DNA of 64,000 nt from Streptomonospora nanhaiensis (lineage in GTDB: Bacteria > Actinomycetota > Actinomycetes > Streptosporangiales > Streptosporangiaceae). Location of the stretch: positions 2,542,001 to 2,606,000 of the forward strand of contig NZ_JACCFO010000001.1 in NCBI RefSeq assembly GCF_013410565.1, given 5' to 3'. The notes below the pieces were generated by a model. It saw only the letters and a list, made by a program, of their open reading frames with translations. It did not search any database and had not been told where the DNA came from. How positions within the stretch are numbered: the first letter of the stretch is position 1; each line of letters starts with the position of its first letter. Positions 8,661 through 16,477 of this stretch are shown here, piece by piece. A program made the position numbers and the translations under genes.

Positions 8661-9300
8661 GCCCAGGCGGCGACAAGGGCAGGGGGCAAGCAGGGCCCAG
8701 GCCCGCGACCACCGCCGATCGGGGCGGATGGCCGGGGCGGCGGCGAGGGCGGCCGGTGGCCAGGGCGGCGGCCACCGGCCCGGGGGTCAGGGGTGGGGGA
8801 GGCGACGGGGCGGGGAGGGCGGCCGGAGATGCGGGTCAGCGTCTTCCGTGATGCGGGCGGGCGGGTGGCTGCGGTGAGCGATGCGGCACCAAGGCAACCG
8901 GACGGCCCGGCGGGCGCGCCCGGCCCCGGAAGGCGGCGGCCCTTCGCGGCTCCAGTGGCGGGGGCAGCGGCAGGGCCAGGTCCTGCGCCCGCCGGTACCG
9001 CCACGAGTGCGCGGCGGCGTGCCCGCCGGAGCCCCGAACCGGACATAAGGGAGCACGAACCCCCTGCGATCTCACAGGGCGAGACGAAAACCGGGCCTTT
9101 CACGACGACCTGGCATCCCCGGTCGCCCCTATGACCGCCAGTGCGAGATCGCCGCCCCAAGAAACGGGCATCGCGGGCATATGGCCACGGCGCCGCACCC
9201 TGCCGTCTCACCATGTGGTCACCCTGGCGTTCACGGCGCCCCTCAGTGGCCCCCTCCACCTCCTTTCGGGGGGACGAAACGGGCAATCCATCACGAAACA
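8661..9300 (+). repeat. Long non-coding repeat, copy A (inverted partner at 39145-39790)
   Basis: The reverse complement of this segment matches 39145-39790 almost base for base. The core of about 600 bp has only a handful of substitutions, mostly transitions, plus one 9-bp length difference. It fades at both ends. It contains a C6 hairpin (TTTC-loop-GAAA at about 9267-9282 read on the minus strand) and, at the 8.66 kb end, tandem GC-rich units. One of its reading frames is closed by a TGA in this copy but open in the other, and the substitutions do not favour silent positions. It therefore does not look protein-coding. No transposase or terminal target duplication is visible. Confidence 0.85.
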
Positions 9301-9630
9301 TCACTCCGAATGCCGACGATGTGCGGATTCCGTCTCCGTCACCCGTCCATTGGAAGCTTCAGCGCCCAACGGCCGGGTGGCTCCGGCCACGCGCCCACTT
9401 GGGCCGCCCCTGCCCCTGCCGACCACCAGCCATTCGGCCGCCGCACGAACGGATGTACAGCTCCGGCGACCGCCCGCCGTCGCCTCCTCAGCCATCCGCC
9501 CCGAGGACCGGTGGGCGCGGGCCGAACCCCCGCCCGCCCTCGCCGCCCCCGACACCACCCCCACCACCCACCCCCAGAACCGATGGGCGCCGCCGCCCCG
9601 GAACCGCCCCTGGTGGGGTCTTCCGCTCGT
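9301..9630. other. Gene-free gap between repeat A and the MDR reductase
   Basis: I see no supported gene in these 330 bp. The part from about 9490 again carries repeat-family sequence: CCGGTGGGCGCGGGCC resembles the unit at 39737-39755. The 3' end of the minus-strand reductase gene begins at 9631. Confidence 0.4.
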
Positions 9631-10626
9631 CTAGGCGGGCGCGGCAGCCTCGTCGACGATCAGCAGGGTCTTGCCGACCACCGCTCGGGCCTCCATCGCG
9701 GCGTGGGCCTCGGCCGCTTGTTCCAGGGGGAGGGTGGCGCCGATCAGCGGGGTCAGCCGCCCGGCCGCGGCCTCCTCCAGGGCCCGCCGGGTCCACTCGT
9801 GGGCGCCGGCGCCGAAGCCGAAGAGCTGCGACAGCGGCAGGACCGTCACGCCCCGTTCGGCGGCCTCCTCCGGCGCGACCTCGGTGGCGGCTCCGCTGGA
9901 GGCGCCGTGCACGGACAAGCGGCCGCCCCGCGCGACCAGGCCGAGCGCCGCGCGGCCGATCTCTCCGCCGACCCCGTCGAAGACCAGGTCGAACCCCGCT
10001 CCGCCCGTGGCCGCGCGGGCCTCCTCCGTCCAGCCCGGCAGCGAGTAGTCGACCACCGCCTCCGCGCCCAGCTTGCGCACGGCCGCCAGCTTGGCCTCGC
10101 CGCGCGCCGCGCCGACCACCCGCGCGCCGGCCGCGCGGGACAGCTGCACCAGCAGGCTGCCCAGCCCGCCCGCCGCGGCCTCCACCAGCACGTACTCGCC
10201 CGGACGGACGCCCGCGCCCTCGACCAGGCCGATCGCCGTGCTGCCGTCGCTCTGCAGGGCGGCGGCATCGGCGAACGACACGCCGTCGGGGATGGGGATC
10301 AGCGACGCCGCCGCGGCCACGGCGCGCTCGGCGTTGGCACCGCCCACCCCGGGGGTGCGGCCCAACACGCGGGTGCCCACCAGGTCGGCGGACACCCCCT
10401 CCCCAACCGCCAGCACCCGCCCGGCCACCCCGCTGCCGGGGGTGTAGGGCACCGCGGGCAGCGGCGGGCCGGGCGTGACCCCGCGCCGCAGCTGCGTCTG
10501 CACGAAATCGATCGGCGCGACCACCACGGCCACGACCACCTCGCCGGACCCGGGCCGGGGTTCGGGCACCTCGCGCACCCGCAGCACCTCGGGCCCGCCG
10601 TACTCCTCCACGACCACAGCACGCAT
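9631..10626 (-). CDS. Quinone oxidoreductase-like MDR protein (zinc-independent)
   Basis: A 331-residue medium-chain dehydrogenase/reductase. The N-terminal GroES-like domain starts M-R-A-V-V-V-E-E-Y-G-G-P-E-V-L, typical of NAD(P)H:quinone reductases. The Rossmann domain has A-A-A-G-G-L-G-S-L-L-V-Q-L and V-V-G-A-A-R. Zinc-ligand cysteines are absent, as usual for quinone reductases. ATG at 10626 has a GAGGAG site; an upstream in-frame start would run through the promoter. The promoter at 10678-10708 is a textbook MerR/SoxR-type element. This suggests induction by redox-active compounds, as for quinone-reductase-like members of the Streptomyces SoxR regulon. It is the best-supported regulated gene in this part of the window. 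Confidence 0.9.
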   Translation of the reverse strand: MRAVVVEEYGGPEVLRVREVPEPRPGSGEVVVAVVVAPIDFVQTQLRRGVTPGPPLPAVPYTPGSGVAGRVLAVGEGVSADLVGTRVLGRTPGVGGANAERAVAAAASLIPIPDGVSFADAAALQSDGSTAIGLVEGAGVRPGEYVLVEAAAGGLGSLLVQLSRAAGARVVGAARGEAKLAAVRKLGAEAVVDYSLPGWTEEARAATGGAGFDLVFDGVGGEIGRAALGLVARGGRLSVHGASSGAATEVAPEEAAERGVTVLPLSQLFGFGAGAHEWTRRALEEAAAGRLTPLIGATLPLEQAAEAHAAMEARAVVGKTLLIVDEAAAPA

Positions 10627-10677
10627 GTCGGCTCTCCTCGCCTCCACCGGCGCCCGGCGCGGGCGCGTCCGACCACG

Positions 10678-10708
10678 AGCCTGCAACCTCAACTCATGTT
10701 GAGGTCAA
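10678..10708 (-). promoter_or_regulatory. SoxR/MerR-type promoter and operator
   Basis: Read on the minus strand: -35 TTGACC (10708-10703), 19-bp spacer, -10-like CAGGCT (10683-10678). Between and overlapping them is the perfect 8+8 inverted repeat ACCTCAAC-TCAT-GTTGAGGT (10686-10705). The overlong 19-bp spacer with CCTCAA...TTGAGG arms is the hallmark of MerR-family activation and matches the arms of the SoxR box. It drives the quinone-reductase-like gene starting at 10626. No soxR/merR gene is in the window, so the regulator must be encoded elsewhere. Confidence 0.8.
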
Positions 10709-10750
10709 CCCGTTGTGACGGAGGACGCACCCCGCCCCGCCCGAGCGGGG

Positions 10751-11251
10751 TCATCGGCGGTCGACCCGATGGAGGCGCACGTCGCGCAGTCGGCCGTCGG
10801 CGGCCGTGGCGGTGAGGTAGGTGTGGTGCGGCTGGCGGCGGCGGTCGGTAGGCGATCCGGGATTGAGCAGCCGCAGACCGGTGGGCGCGGTGGTGTCCCA
10901 CGGGATATGGGAGTGGCCGAAGACCAGCACGTCGACGTCGCCGAACCGCTCGGCCATGCGCTTCTCCCGGCCCGCGGCCGGACCGGTCTCGTGGACCACG
11001 GCCAGCCGCACGCCCTCCACCTCCGCGCGGGCGACCTCGGGCAGGCGGGCGCGCAGGTCGGGACCGTCGTTGTTGCCGTGGACGCCGATCAGTCGGCGGG
11101 CGCGGGCCTGGAGGTCGGTGAACGAGTCCAGGTCGCACCAGTCCCCGGCGTGCACCACCACGTCGGCGCGCTCGACCTCGGCCAGCACCTGGTCGGGCAG
11201 CGTGCGGGCGCGGCGCGGGATGTGGGTGTCGGAGATGATCAGCAGCCTCAT
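10751..11251 (-). CDS. YfcE/MJ0936-type metallophosphoesterase
   Basis: A 166-residue single-domain phosphoesterase. Metal-binding motifs in order: S-D-T-H (residues 8-11), H-A-G-D-W (about 34-38), G-N-N-D (about 60-63), and F-G-H-S-H (about 119-123). These are the D-x-H, G-D, G-N-x-D and G-H-x-H motifs of the calcineurin-like superfamily, in the small YfcE arrangement. It probably hydrolyses phosphodiesters in the cytoplasm; the natural substrate is unknown. The 279-bp gap upstream to the next gene has a direct repeat CCGGGTACGGCGGCC (11465 and 11499) and no gene. Confidence 0.87.
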   Translation of the reverse strand: MRLLIISDTHIPRRARTLPDQVLAEVERADVVVHAGDWCDLDSFTDLQARARRLIGVHGNNDGPDLRARLPEVARAEVEGVRLAVVHETGPAAGREKRMAERFGDVDVLVFGHSHIPWDTTAPTGLRLLNPGSPTDRRRQPHHTYLTATAADGRLRDVRLHRVDRR

Positions 11252-11530
11252 CGCCGCCCACCCTAGCCTCCGCCCGCGCGCGGGCGCGGGCGGCGCACCC
11301 GCGGCTCCACGGAATCCCTCGGCCGATCCGACGCGACGGGACCGGGCACGGCGGGACAGGCCCGGGACCGGCCAATCCGGCTCGACGGCTCCGGCTCGAT
11401 CGATCCGGGTCTGCGGATCCGGCCCGGCCGATCCCGCCCCAGCGGCCCGCCGGACGGGTGGGCGCCGGGTACGGCGGCCGCCGACCCGGCACGCGTTCCG
11501 GGTACGGCGGCCTCCGGCGATGGCAGGGCC

Positions 11531-12502
11531 TCAGCCGCCGGCCACGTCCACGACGATCTTTCCGGTGGTGTGGCCGGTCTCCCCCGCGCGGTGCGCGTCG
11601 GCGATCCGGCTGAGCGGGAACACCTCGCTGATGTGCGCCTTGAGCAGGCCACGCGACACCAGGTCCGCCACGGCCGACATCCCGGCGTGGTCGTGCTCCA
11701 CGAGCATGGCCGCCGCCCGCATGCCCCGCTCGCGGGCCCGGGCGATCGCCTCCTCCTGCCCGACGGGCAGGGTCGTGACCAGGGTGCCGCCCGGGCGCAG
11801 CGTGTCCAGCGACCGCACCCCGTAGTCGCCGCCCACGGTGTCCAGCACGACGTCGAGCCCGTCCAGTTCGGCCGCGAAGTCCACCGCGCGGTAGTCGATC
11901 ACCTCCTCGGCGCCCAGGCCGAGCACGAACTCGTGCTTGCCTTCGCTGGCGGTGCCGACCACGCGGGCGCCGCGGGCCACGGCGATCTGCACGGCCAGGT
12001 GGCCCACGCCCCCGGCGGCCGCGTGGACGAGCACCCGCTGGCCCTCGGCGAGTCCGGCGGTGTCGACGAGCGCCTGCCAGGCGGTCAGCGCGGCCAGCGG
12101 CACGCCGGCGGCCTCGACGTGCCCGATGCCGGCGGGCTTGCGGACCAGGGCGCGCGTGGGCGCGGTGACGTAGTCGGCGAAGGAGCCGGCGCCGTGCGGG
12201 TAGGGCAGCATGCCGAAGACCTCGTCGCCGGGTTCGAACAGGGTCACGCCGATCCCCACGCGCTCCACGACGCCGGAGACGTCCCAGCCCAGCACATAGG
12301 GCGGGTCGCCGAGGAACCGGCGGCCGGAGCGGTGCTTCCAGTCGGTGGGGTTGAGGCCGGCGGCGTGCACGCGCACCAGGACCTGGGAGGGGCCGGGTTC
12401 GGGGACCGGGCGCTCGGTCAGCCGCAGGACCTCGGGACCGCCGAAGCGGTCCTGGGAGACGGCGCGCATGACGGCGGGCCGGTCGGTGTGTTGCGAAGTC
12501 AT
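11531..12502 (-). CDS. NADPH:quinone reductase-like MDR protein
   Basis: A 323-residue MDR protein and second paralogue in this window. It has the GroES-like N-domain (M-R-A-V-S-Q-D-R-F-G-G-P-E-V-L from residue 12), N-P-T-D-W-K, the nucleotide-binding A-A-A-G-G-V-G-H-L-A-V-Q and G-T-A-S-E near residue 185. No structural or catalytic zinc cysteines are visible. I chose ATG at 12502; ATG at 12469 is equally close to the homology start. It is in the same direction as the SDR at 12583, with about 80 bp between them, so co-transcription is possible. It lacks the SoxR-type promoter of the paralogue at 9631. Confidence 0.88.
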   Translation of the reverse strand: MTSQHTDRPAVMRAVSQDRFGGPEVLRLTERPVPEPGPSQVLVRVHAAGLNPTDWKHRSGRRFLGDPPYVLGWDVSGVVERVGIGVTLFEPGDEVFGMLPYPHGAGSFADYVTAPTRALVRKPAGIGHVEAAGVPLAALTAWQALVDTAGLAEGQRVLVHAAAGGVGHLAVQIAVARGARVVGTASEGKHEFVLGLGAEEVIDYRAVDFAAELDGLDVVLDTVGGDYGVRSLDTLRPGGTLVTTLPVGQEEAIARARERGMRAAAMLVEHDHAGMSAVADLVSRGLLKAHISEVFPLSRIADAHRAGETGHTTGKIVVDVAGG

Positions 12503-12582
12503 GCCCCCAAGGCTGCCCGGCCCGCCGCCGCGAGGCCAGCACCGCCCCCGGCGGCGCGCGACGCGGACGCCGGCGCGCCCGC

Positions 12583-13377
12583 CTAGGGGAGGATGGAGTC
12601 GACGTAGCCGCCGTCGACCCGGACGGCCGCCCCCGTGGTGGCCGCGGCCTGCGCGGAGCTGAGGTAGACCACCATGTTGGCGATCTCCTCGGGCTCGATC
12701 AGCCGGCCCAGCAGCGACTGCGGCCGGTGCTCGCGCATGAAGGCGCGCTGGGCCTCCTCCCACGGCAGGTCGCGGTCGACCAACTGGTAGACGAAGTCCT
12801 CGACCCCGCCGGTGTGCGTGGGCCCCGCGATGACCGAGTTCACCGTGACCCCGGTGCCCGCGGCCTCCTTGGCGAAGCCGCGCGCCACCGCGAGCAGCGC
12901 CGTCTTGGACATGCCGTAGTGGATCATCTCGGCGGGGATGACCACGGCGGAGTCGCTGGCGATGAACTGCACCCGCCCGAAGCCGCGCTCCATCATGCCC
13001 GGCAGGTAGGCCCGGGTCAGCCGCACGCCCGCCAGGACGTTGACCTCGAAGTAGCGCCGCCACTCGTCGTCGGAGATCTCCAGAGCGGGCGCGGAGCCGA
13101 AGACGCCGAGGTTGTTGACGAGGATGTCCGCCTCGGGCAGGGCCGCGACCGCCTGCGCGGCGCCGTCCTCGGTGGCGACGTCGGCCGCCACGGCCACCAC
13201 CTCGGCGCCGGGGACCTCGGCGCGCAGCCGCGCCACGGCCTCCTCGACCCGGGCGGCCGTGCGGCCGTTGACCCCCACGCGGGCGCCCGAGCGGGCCAGG
13301 CCGCTGGCGATCGCCTCGCCGATCCCCTGGGTGGAGCCGGTGACCAGTGCCGTCCTGCCGCTGAGGTCGAGTCGCAT
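12583..13377 (-). CDS. Short-chain dehydrogenase/reductase (SDR)
   Basis: A 264-residue classical SDR. It has the nucleotide motif T-G-S-T-Q-G-I-G (residues 14-21), N-N-L-G near 90, a catalytic S near 140, and Y-G-M-S-K (Y-x-x-x-K), with the C-terminal G-A-A-V-R-V-D-G-G-Y. An Arg after the second beta strand (N-G-R-T) suggests NADP(H) preference. The Y-x-x-x-K sits slightly differently from the commonest spacing but all elements are present. Substrate unknown. Probably the upstream member of a two-gene unit with the MDR protein at 11531. Confidence 0.9.
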   Translation of the reverse strand: MRLDLSGRTALVTGSTQGIGEAIASGLARSGARVGVNGRTAARVEEAVARLRAEVPGAEVVAVAADVATEDGAAQAVAALPEADILVNNLGVFGSAPALEISDDEWRRYFEVNVLAGVRLTRAYLPGMMERGFGRVQFIASDSAVVIPAEMIHYGMSKTALLAVARGFAKEAAGTGVTVNSVIAGPTHTGGVEDFVYQLVDRDLPWEEAQRAFMREHRPQSLLGRLIEPEEIANMVVYLSSAQAAATTGAAVRVDGGYVDSILP

Positions 13378-13561
13378 CGCGCGCCTTTCGTCGTCTCCGG
13401 GTGCGTGGCGGTGCGCCGAGCCGGTCCTCCGCGCACCGGACCCCATCGTGGCAATGCGGCGGCGCCGGGGGCGGCACGCCACGCGCGGGCCGGCTGTGAG
13501 GACGCCCACCCATCTCCCGGTCCCCTCCTCCCGCCCCCGCGCGCGGGGGCGGGGCGGACAC

Positions 13562-13598
13562 GCCGGAGGGCGGCGCCGCGCGGGCGCCGCCCTCCGGC
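13562..13598. terminator. 16-bp-stem hairpin downstream of hsp20
   Basis: Perfect arms GCCGGAGGGCGGCGCC and complement with a 5-base loop. Together with the next hairpin it lies between the hsp20 stop (13659) and the SDR start (13377), both minus strand. It therefore probably ends hsp20 transcription. Confidence 0.6.
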
Positions 13599-13611
13599 AG
13601 AGGCGACCGGT

Positions 13612-13644
13612 GCCCGGCGCGGAGCGGCCCGCTCCGCGCCGGGC
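13612..13644. terminator. Second hairpin downstream of hsp20
   Basis: Arms of about 15 bp (CCCGGCGCGGAGCGG and complement) with a minimal loop, starting 15 bases after the hsp20 stop codon. It forms a tandem terminator-like pair with 13562-13598; neither has a T-run. Confidence 0.55.
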
Positions 13645-13658
13645 CGGCGCCGGGGGCG

Positions 13659-14096
13659 TCAGGCGCCGATCTGGCGCGCCTGCCCGCTGCCGCCGGCGGC
13701 GATGCTGATCTTGCGCGGCTTGGCCTGTTCGGCGACCGGGATGCGCAGCGTCAGCACGCCGTCGGTGTAGTCGGCCGCGATGTTGTCGGTGTCGAGCGTC
13801 TCGCCCAGGAAGAGCTGCCGGGAGAAGGATCCGTAGGGGCGCTCGGTGACCACCGTGTCGCGGCCCTGGGAGTCGGCGGGACCGGGGCGCTCGGCGCGGA
13901 CGGTCAGCACGTTGCGCTCGACCTCCAGGTCGATGGAATCGGCGCGGACACCCGGGAGGTCGAAGGAGACGACGAAGGTGTCGCCCTCGCGGTAGGCGTC
14001 CATCGGCATGGCCGCCGGTCGGCCGGCGGTGTCGTCGAGGAGCCGCTGGGCGAGGCGGTCGAACTCCCGGAAGGGGTCGGTACGCATCAGCATCAT
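13659..14096 (-). CDS. Hsp20/alpha-crystallin small heat-shock protein
   Basis: A 145-residue chaperone that holds unfolding proteins. The alpha-crystallin domain spans about residues 35-130 ([10 protein letters not shown] ... R-S-F-type strand S-F-S-R-Q-L-F-L-G ... [11 protein letters not shown]). The N-terminal arm has [15 protein letters not shown] doublet at the start; the first (14096) is 5 bases after AGGAGG. A hairpin sits directly against the ribosome site and another lies further upstream, so regulation by repressor or RNA structure is likely. Tandem hairpins follow the gene. Confidence 0.93.
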   Translation of the reverse strand: MMLMRTDPFREFDRLAQRLLDDTAGRPAAMPMDAYREGDTFVVSFDLPGVRADSIDLEVERNVLTVRAERPGPADSQGRDTVVTERPYGSFSRQLFLGETLDTDNIAADYTDGVLTLRIPVAEQAKPRKISIAAGGSGQARQIGA

Positions 14097-14107
14097 GGTC
14101 ACCTCCT

Positions 14108-14122
14108 GTTTGCTCAGCAAAC
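14108..14122 (-). promoter_or_regulatory. Hairpin touching the hsp20 ribosome site
   Basis: Perfect 6-bp inverted repeat GTTTGC-TGA-GCAAAC (minus strand) immediately followed by AGGAGG of hsp20. It could be an operator or an mRNA stem that affects ribosome access. It does not match the HspR HAIR consensus, of which only a weak half-site (GTTGAGT) is seen nearby. Confidence 0.5.
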
Positions 14123-14160
14123 CTGATGCGTCGACACTCAACTTTGTTGCCGACCTTCCG

Positions 14161-14178
14161 CGCGGATAAACATCCGCG
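14161..14178. promoter_or_regulatory. Perfect 7-bp inverted repeat upstream of hsp20
   Basis: CGCGGAT-AAAC-ATCCGCG, 65 bases upstream of the hsp20 start, in the presumed promoter region and followed on the plus side by a T5 run. It is a candidate repressor site. No plus-strand gene ends nearby that would need a terminator. Confidence 0.4.
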
Positions 14179-14386
14179 CCCCCGATTTTTCCGCGCCTGT
14201 CGGACCGCGATCCCGGCCGCGGCCAGGGCCGACGCCCCGCACGGCACCGGCCCGGCCACCGGGTGCGGCGGCCGGGCCGGGGTGCCCGCGGGCACGGCGA
14301 TGCGGCGAAGGCGGTGCGGCGGGCGCGCGTGGGGCGGACGCGGGCTCAGAACGGCTCAACCGGCGCCCCGGGCGGCGCGGGCGCGG

Positions 14387-15355
14387 CTAGCGGCGGTCCG
14401 CGCGGACGCGCGGGATCACCTCGTCGGCGTAGAACCGGAAGAAGCCGTCCTGGTCCGGGCCGATCTGGCTGACATAGACCTCGTCGGCGCCCGCCTCGTA
14501 GTACGGGCGGATCGCGGCCAGGTGCGCCTCGGGGTCGGGCCCGCACGGCACCTGCGCGGCGACCCGCTCCTCGGTGATCAGCTCATCGGTGACCTGGCGG
14601 AAATGCCGGGGCAGCGGCAGGATCTGCGAGGTCTCCCCGGGGAGGGCGTCGTTGGGCCACTGCCGCCGGGCCAGCGCCCGCGCCCGCGCGGCGTCGGGCC
14701 CCCAGCAGACGTGCAGGCCGCCCTGGACGGGCTTGCCCTCGCCCCCGCTCGCGCGGAACTCGCGCACGGTGTCCTCGGCGGGCCCCATGACGATGAGCCC
14801 GTCCGCGATCCGGCCCGCCGTGTCGGCGGCCTTGGGACCGAAGGCCGACATCAGCACCCGCGGCGGCCGCTCCGGCAGCGTGTAGATCCGGGCGCCGTCC
14901 ACGGTGTAGTAGGTCCCTCTGCGCGAGACCAGCCGACCGGTCCACAGCTCGCGCATCAGCCCGACAGCCTCTTCGAGCATCGCCAGCCGCTCGGGCGCCG
15001 AGGGCCAGGGGTCGCCGAAGATGTGCTCGTTGAGCGCCTCGCCGGTGCCCACGCCCAGCGCGAAGCCGCCGGGCAGCAGGGCGCCGGTGGTGGCCGCGGC
15101 CTGCGCCACGATCGCGGGGTGGATCCGCCTGATGGGGCAGGTGACGGCGGTGGTCACCGGCAGCGGGACGGCCTCGCCGATGGCGCCGATCACCGACCAG
15201 ACGAACGACGCCTGGCCCTGCCGGTCCAGCCAGGGATGGTAGTGGTCGGAGATCCAGAGCCCGTCGAACCCGGCCTCGTGGGCCATGCGCGCCTGGCGGA
15301 CGAGTTCGCGGGGCGGATGCTGCTCGGTCGACAGGAAGTACCCGATGCGCGGCAC
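14387..15355 (-). CDS. F420-dependent LLM-class oxidoreductase
   Basis: A 322-residue luciferase-like (TIM-barrel) flavin/F420 enzyme. Features: I-G-Y-F-L-S at the N-terminus, G-L-W-I-S-D-H-Y-H-P-W near 33, V-T-C-P-I-R-R near 70, G-V-G-T-G-E-A-L-N-E near 100, and a late Y-V-S-Q-I-G-P-D near 295. It belongs to the G6PDH-like F420 subfamily; the substrate is not deducible. GTG at 15355 (V-P-R-I-G-Y) has GAGGAG seven bases upstream. It supports an F420-using actinobacterial host. The upstream 170 bp are GC-rich with no gene. Confidence 0.88.
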   Translation of the reverse strand: MPRIGYFLSTEQHPPRELVRQARMAHEAGFDGLWISDHYHPWLDRQGQASFVWSVIGAIGEAVPLPVTTAVTCPIRRIHPAIVAQAAATTGALLPGGFALGVGTGEALNEHIFGDPWPSAPERLAMLEEAVGLMRELWTGRLVSRRGTYYTVDGARIYTLPERPPRVLMSAFGPKAADTAGRIADGLIVMGPAEDTVREFRASGGEGKPVQGGLHVCWGPDAARARALARRQWPNDALPGETSQILPLPRHFRQVTDELITEERVAAQVPCGPDPEAHLAAIRPYYEAGADEVYVSQIGPDQDGFFRFYADEVIPRVRADRR

Positions 15356-15525
15356 GGCTCTCCTCGGTGTGGTCGGCTGGCGTGGTCGGCCCCCGGCCGG
15401 GGCCCGGCCGGGGTCGGGGCCGGCGGTCCGGGGCCCGACGCCGCGCGGGCGGCGGGCGCGCGGGCGCGGCGGCCCGCTGTCGCACCGCCGCGCCGCCGTC
15501 CCCCGGGCGCCGCCGGGGGGCGGGC

Positions 15526-15924
15526 TCAGGTGCCGCCGCTGCTGCCCGCGAGCGTGAACCGCCGCAGGTCCTCGGGCAGTCCGCCGCGCACCTTGGGCAT
15601 CACGTTGGTGGTGGCGTCGTCCAGCACCTCGAAGACCGCGCGGGCGGCGAAGGACGCCTGCGAGCGGTCGGCGTGGGCGCGTACGGCGACCCGGTCGACG
15701 AACTCGTCCTGGCCGAAGCGCTCGGTGGGGTCGTACTGGTCGGTGACGCGGCGCACGTTCTCGCCGATCTCCTGCGGGAGCTGCGCGGCGAGGTCGTCGG
15801 CGAGGTCGGGGTTGATCCGCTCGGCGACCGTCTCCAGCGTGGCGCGGGTGAACGCCTCGGCGGCCCCGCGGCTGTCCAGGCGGGCGCGGGCCTGCACCTG
15901 TCCGATGAACGCGTCGTGCTGCAT
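15526..15924 (-). CDS. DUF2267 domain protein
   Basis: A 132-residue protein matching DUF2267: M-Q-H-D-A-F-I-G-Q-V-Q at the start, A-T-L-E-T-V-A-E-R-I, L-A-A-Q-L-P-Q-E-I, then a second repeat of the same helical pattern (E-F-V-D-R-V near 75) ending L-P-E-D-L-R-R-F. The fold is a helical duplication related to DUF2267/Usp-associated proteins. Function is unknown. ATG at 15924 follows GGAGGGCGAC. Confidence 0.82.
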   Translation of the reverse strand: MQHDAFIGQVQARARLDSRGAAEAFTRATLETVAERINPDLADDLAAQLPQEIGENVRRVTDQYDPTERFGQDEFVDRVAVRAHADRSQASFAARAVFEVLDDATTNVMPKVRGGLPEDLRRFTLAGSSGGT

Positions 15925-16477
15925 GTCGCCCTCCAGTCCGTCGCGCGTGCGTACTGGTCTGCGTACTGCTCTGCTCTGCGTGCCGATGGCACTCGCGCCC
16001 GGCGCGGCGACCGGGCGGTCCGTCCTCCACCGGGTCCGCTACCACGCGGGCGGCGGGGTATGCGCGGCGGCGCGCACGGGCCGGGCCGGTTTCCCACGCG
16101 GTGCCACCGGTTAGCCGCGCGGGTGGGAGTCGTCTCGCCGAGGGCGGGGCGCGGACCGGAGCCCGCGGGCGCGCGGCGGCGGAGCGCCGGGGCGGGGCCG
16201 GCCCGTTCCACGCGGACCGGCCCCGGTGTCCGGCATCTGCTCATACGCCTTACCTCCAGGCAACGGAGGCATCGCCATCGTAGGAGTGGCGTGTGACAAT
16301 TTCGGTGAAGGCGCCGCAGCACCGCACCCCTGGCGGGCCTGACGCGGAACCGGCCGGTCCGCGTACCGGCGGCCGGCGCCGCGCCGGCCCCACCCCGGTG
16401 TACCCCTGGCGTTCGTCCGCCGATCGCCTCCCGGCGGTAGCTTCTGCGCGCGCAAGTTCGAGGAATGGGAGTAGCCC
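15925..16477. other. Gene-free intergenic region
   Basis: About 550 bp between two divergently oriented genes. It has short tandem GCGTACTG/CTCTGCTCTGCGT-type repeats near 15950-15985 and a small hairpin CCTCC-AGGCAAC-GGAGG (16254-16270). No reading frame here looks like a gene. Promoters for both flanking genes should lie here, but I cannot place them confidently. Confidence 0.5.

Noticed and set aside
8417-9304. The helicase reading frame stays open nearly 900 bp upstream, which would give a 1296-residue protein.
   Set aside because: The extra part is Arg/Pro/Gly-rich, lies in the duplicated non-coding repeat and does not resemble any helicase N-terminus. ATG at 8416 fits the family start.
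14101-14160. An HspR HAIR element upstream of hsp20.
   Set aside because: Only one half-site (GTTGAGT) is close to the consensus; the paired half seven bases on matches poorly.
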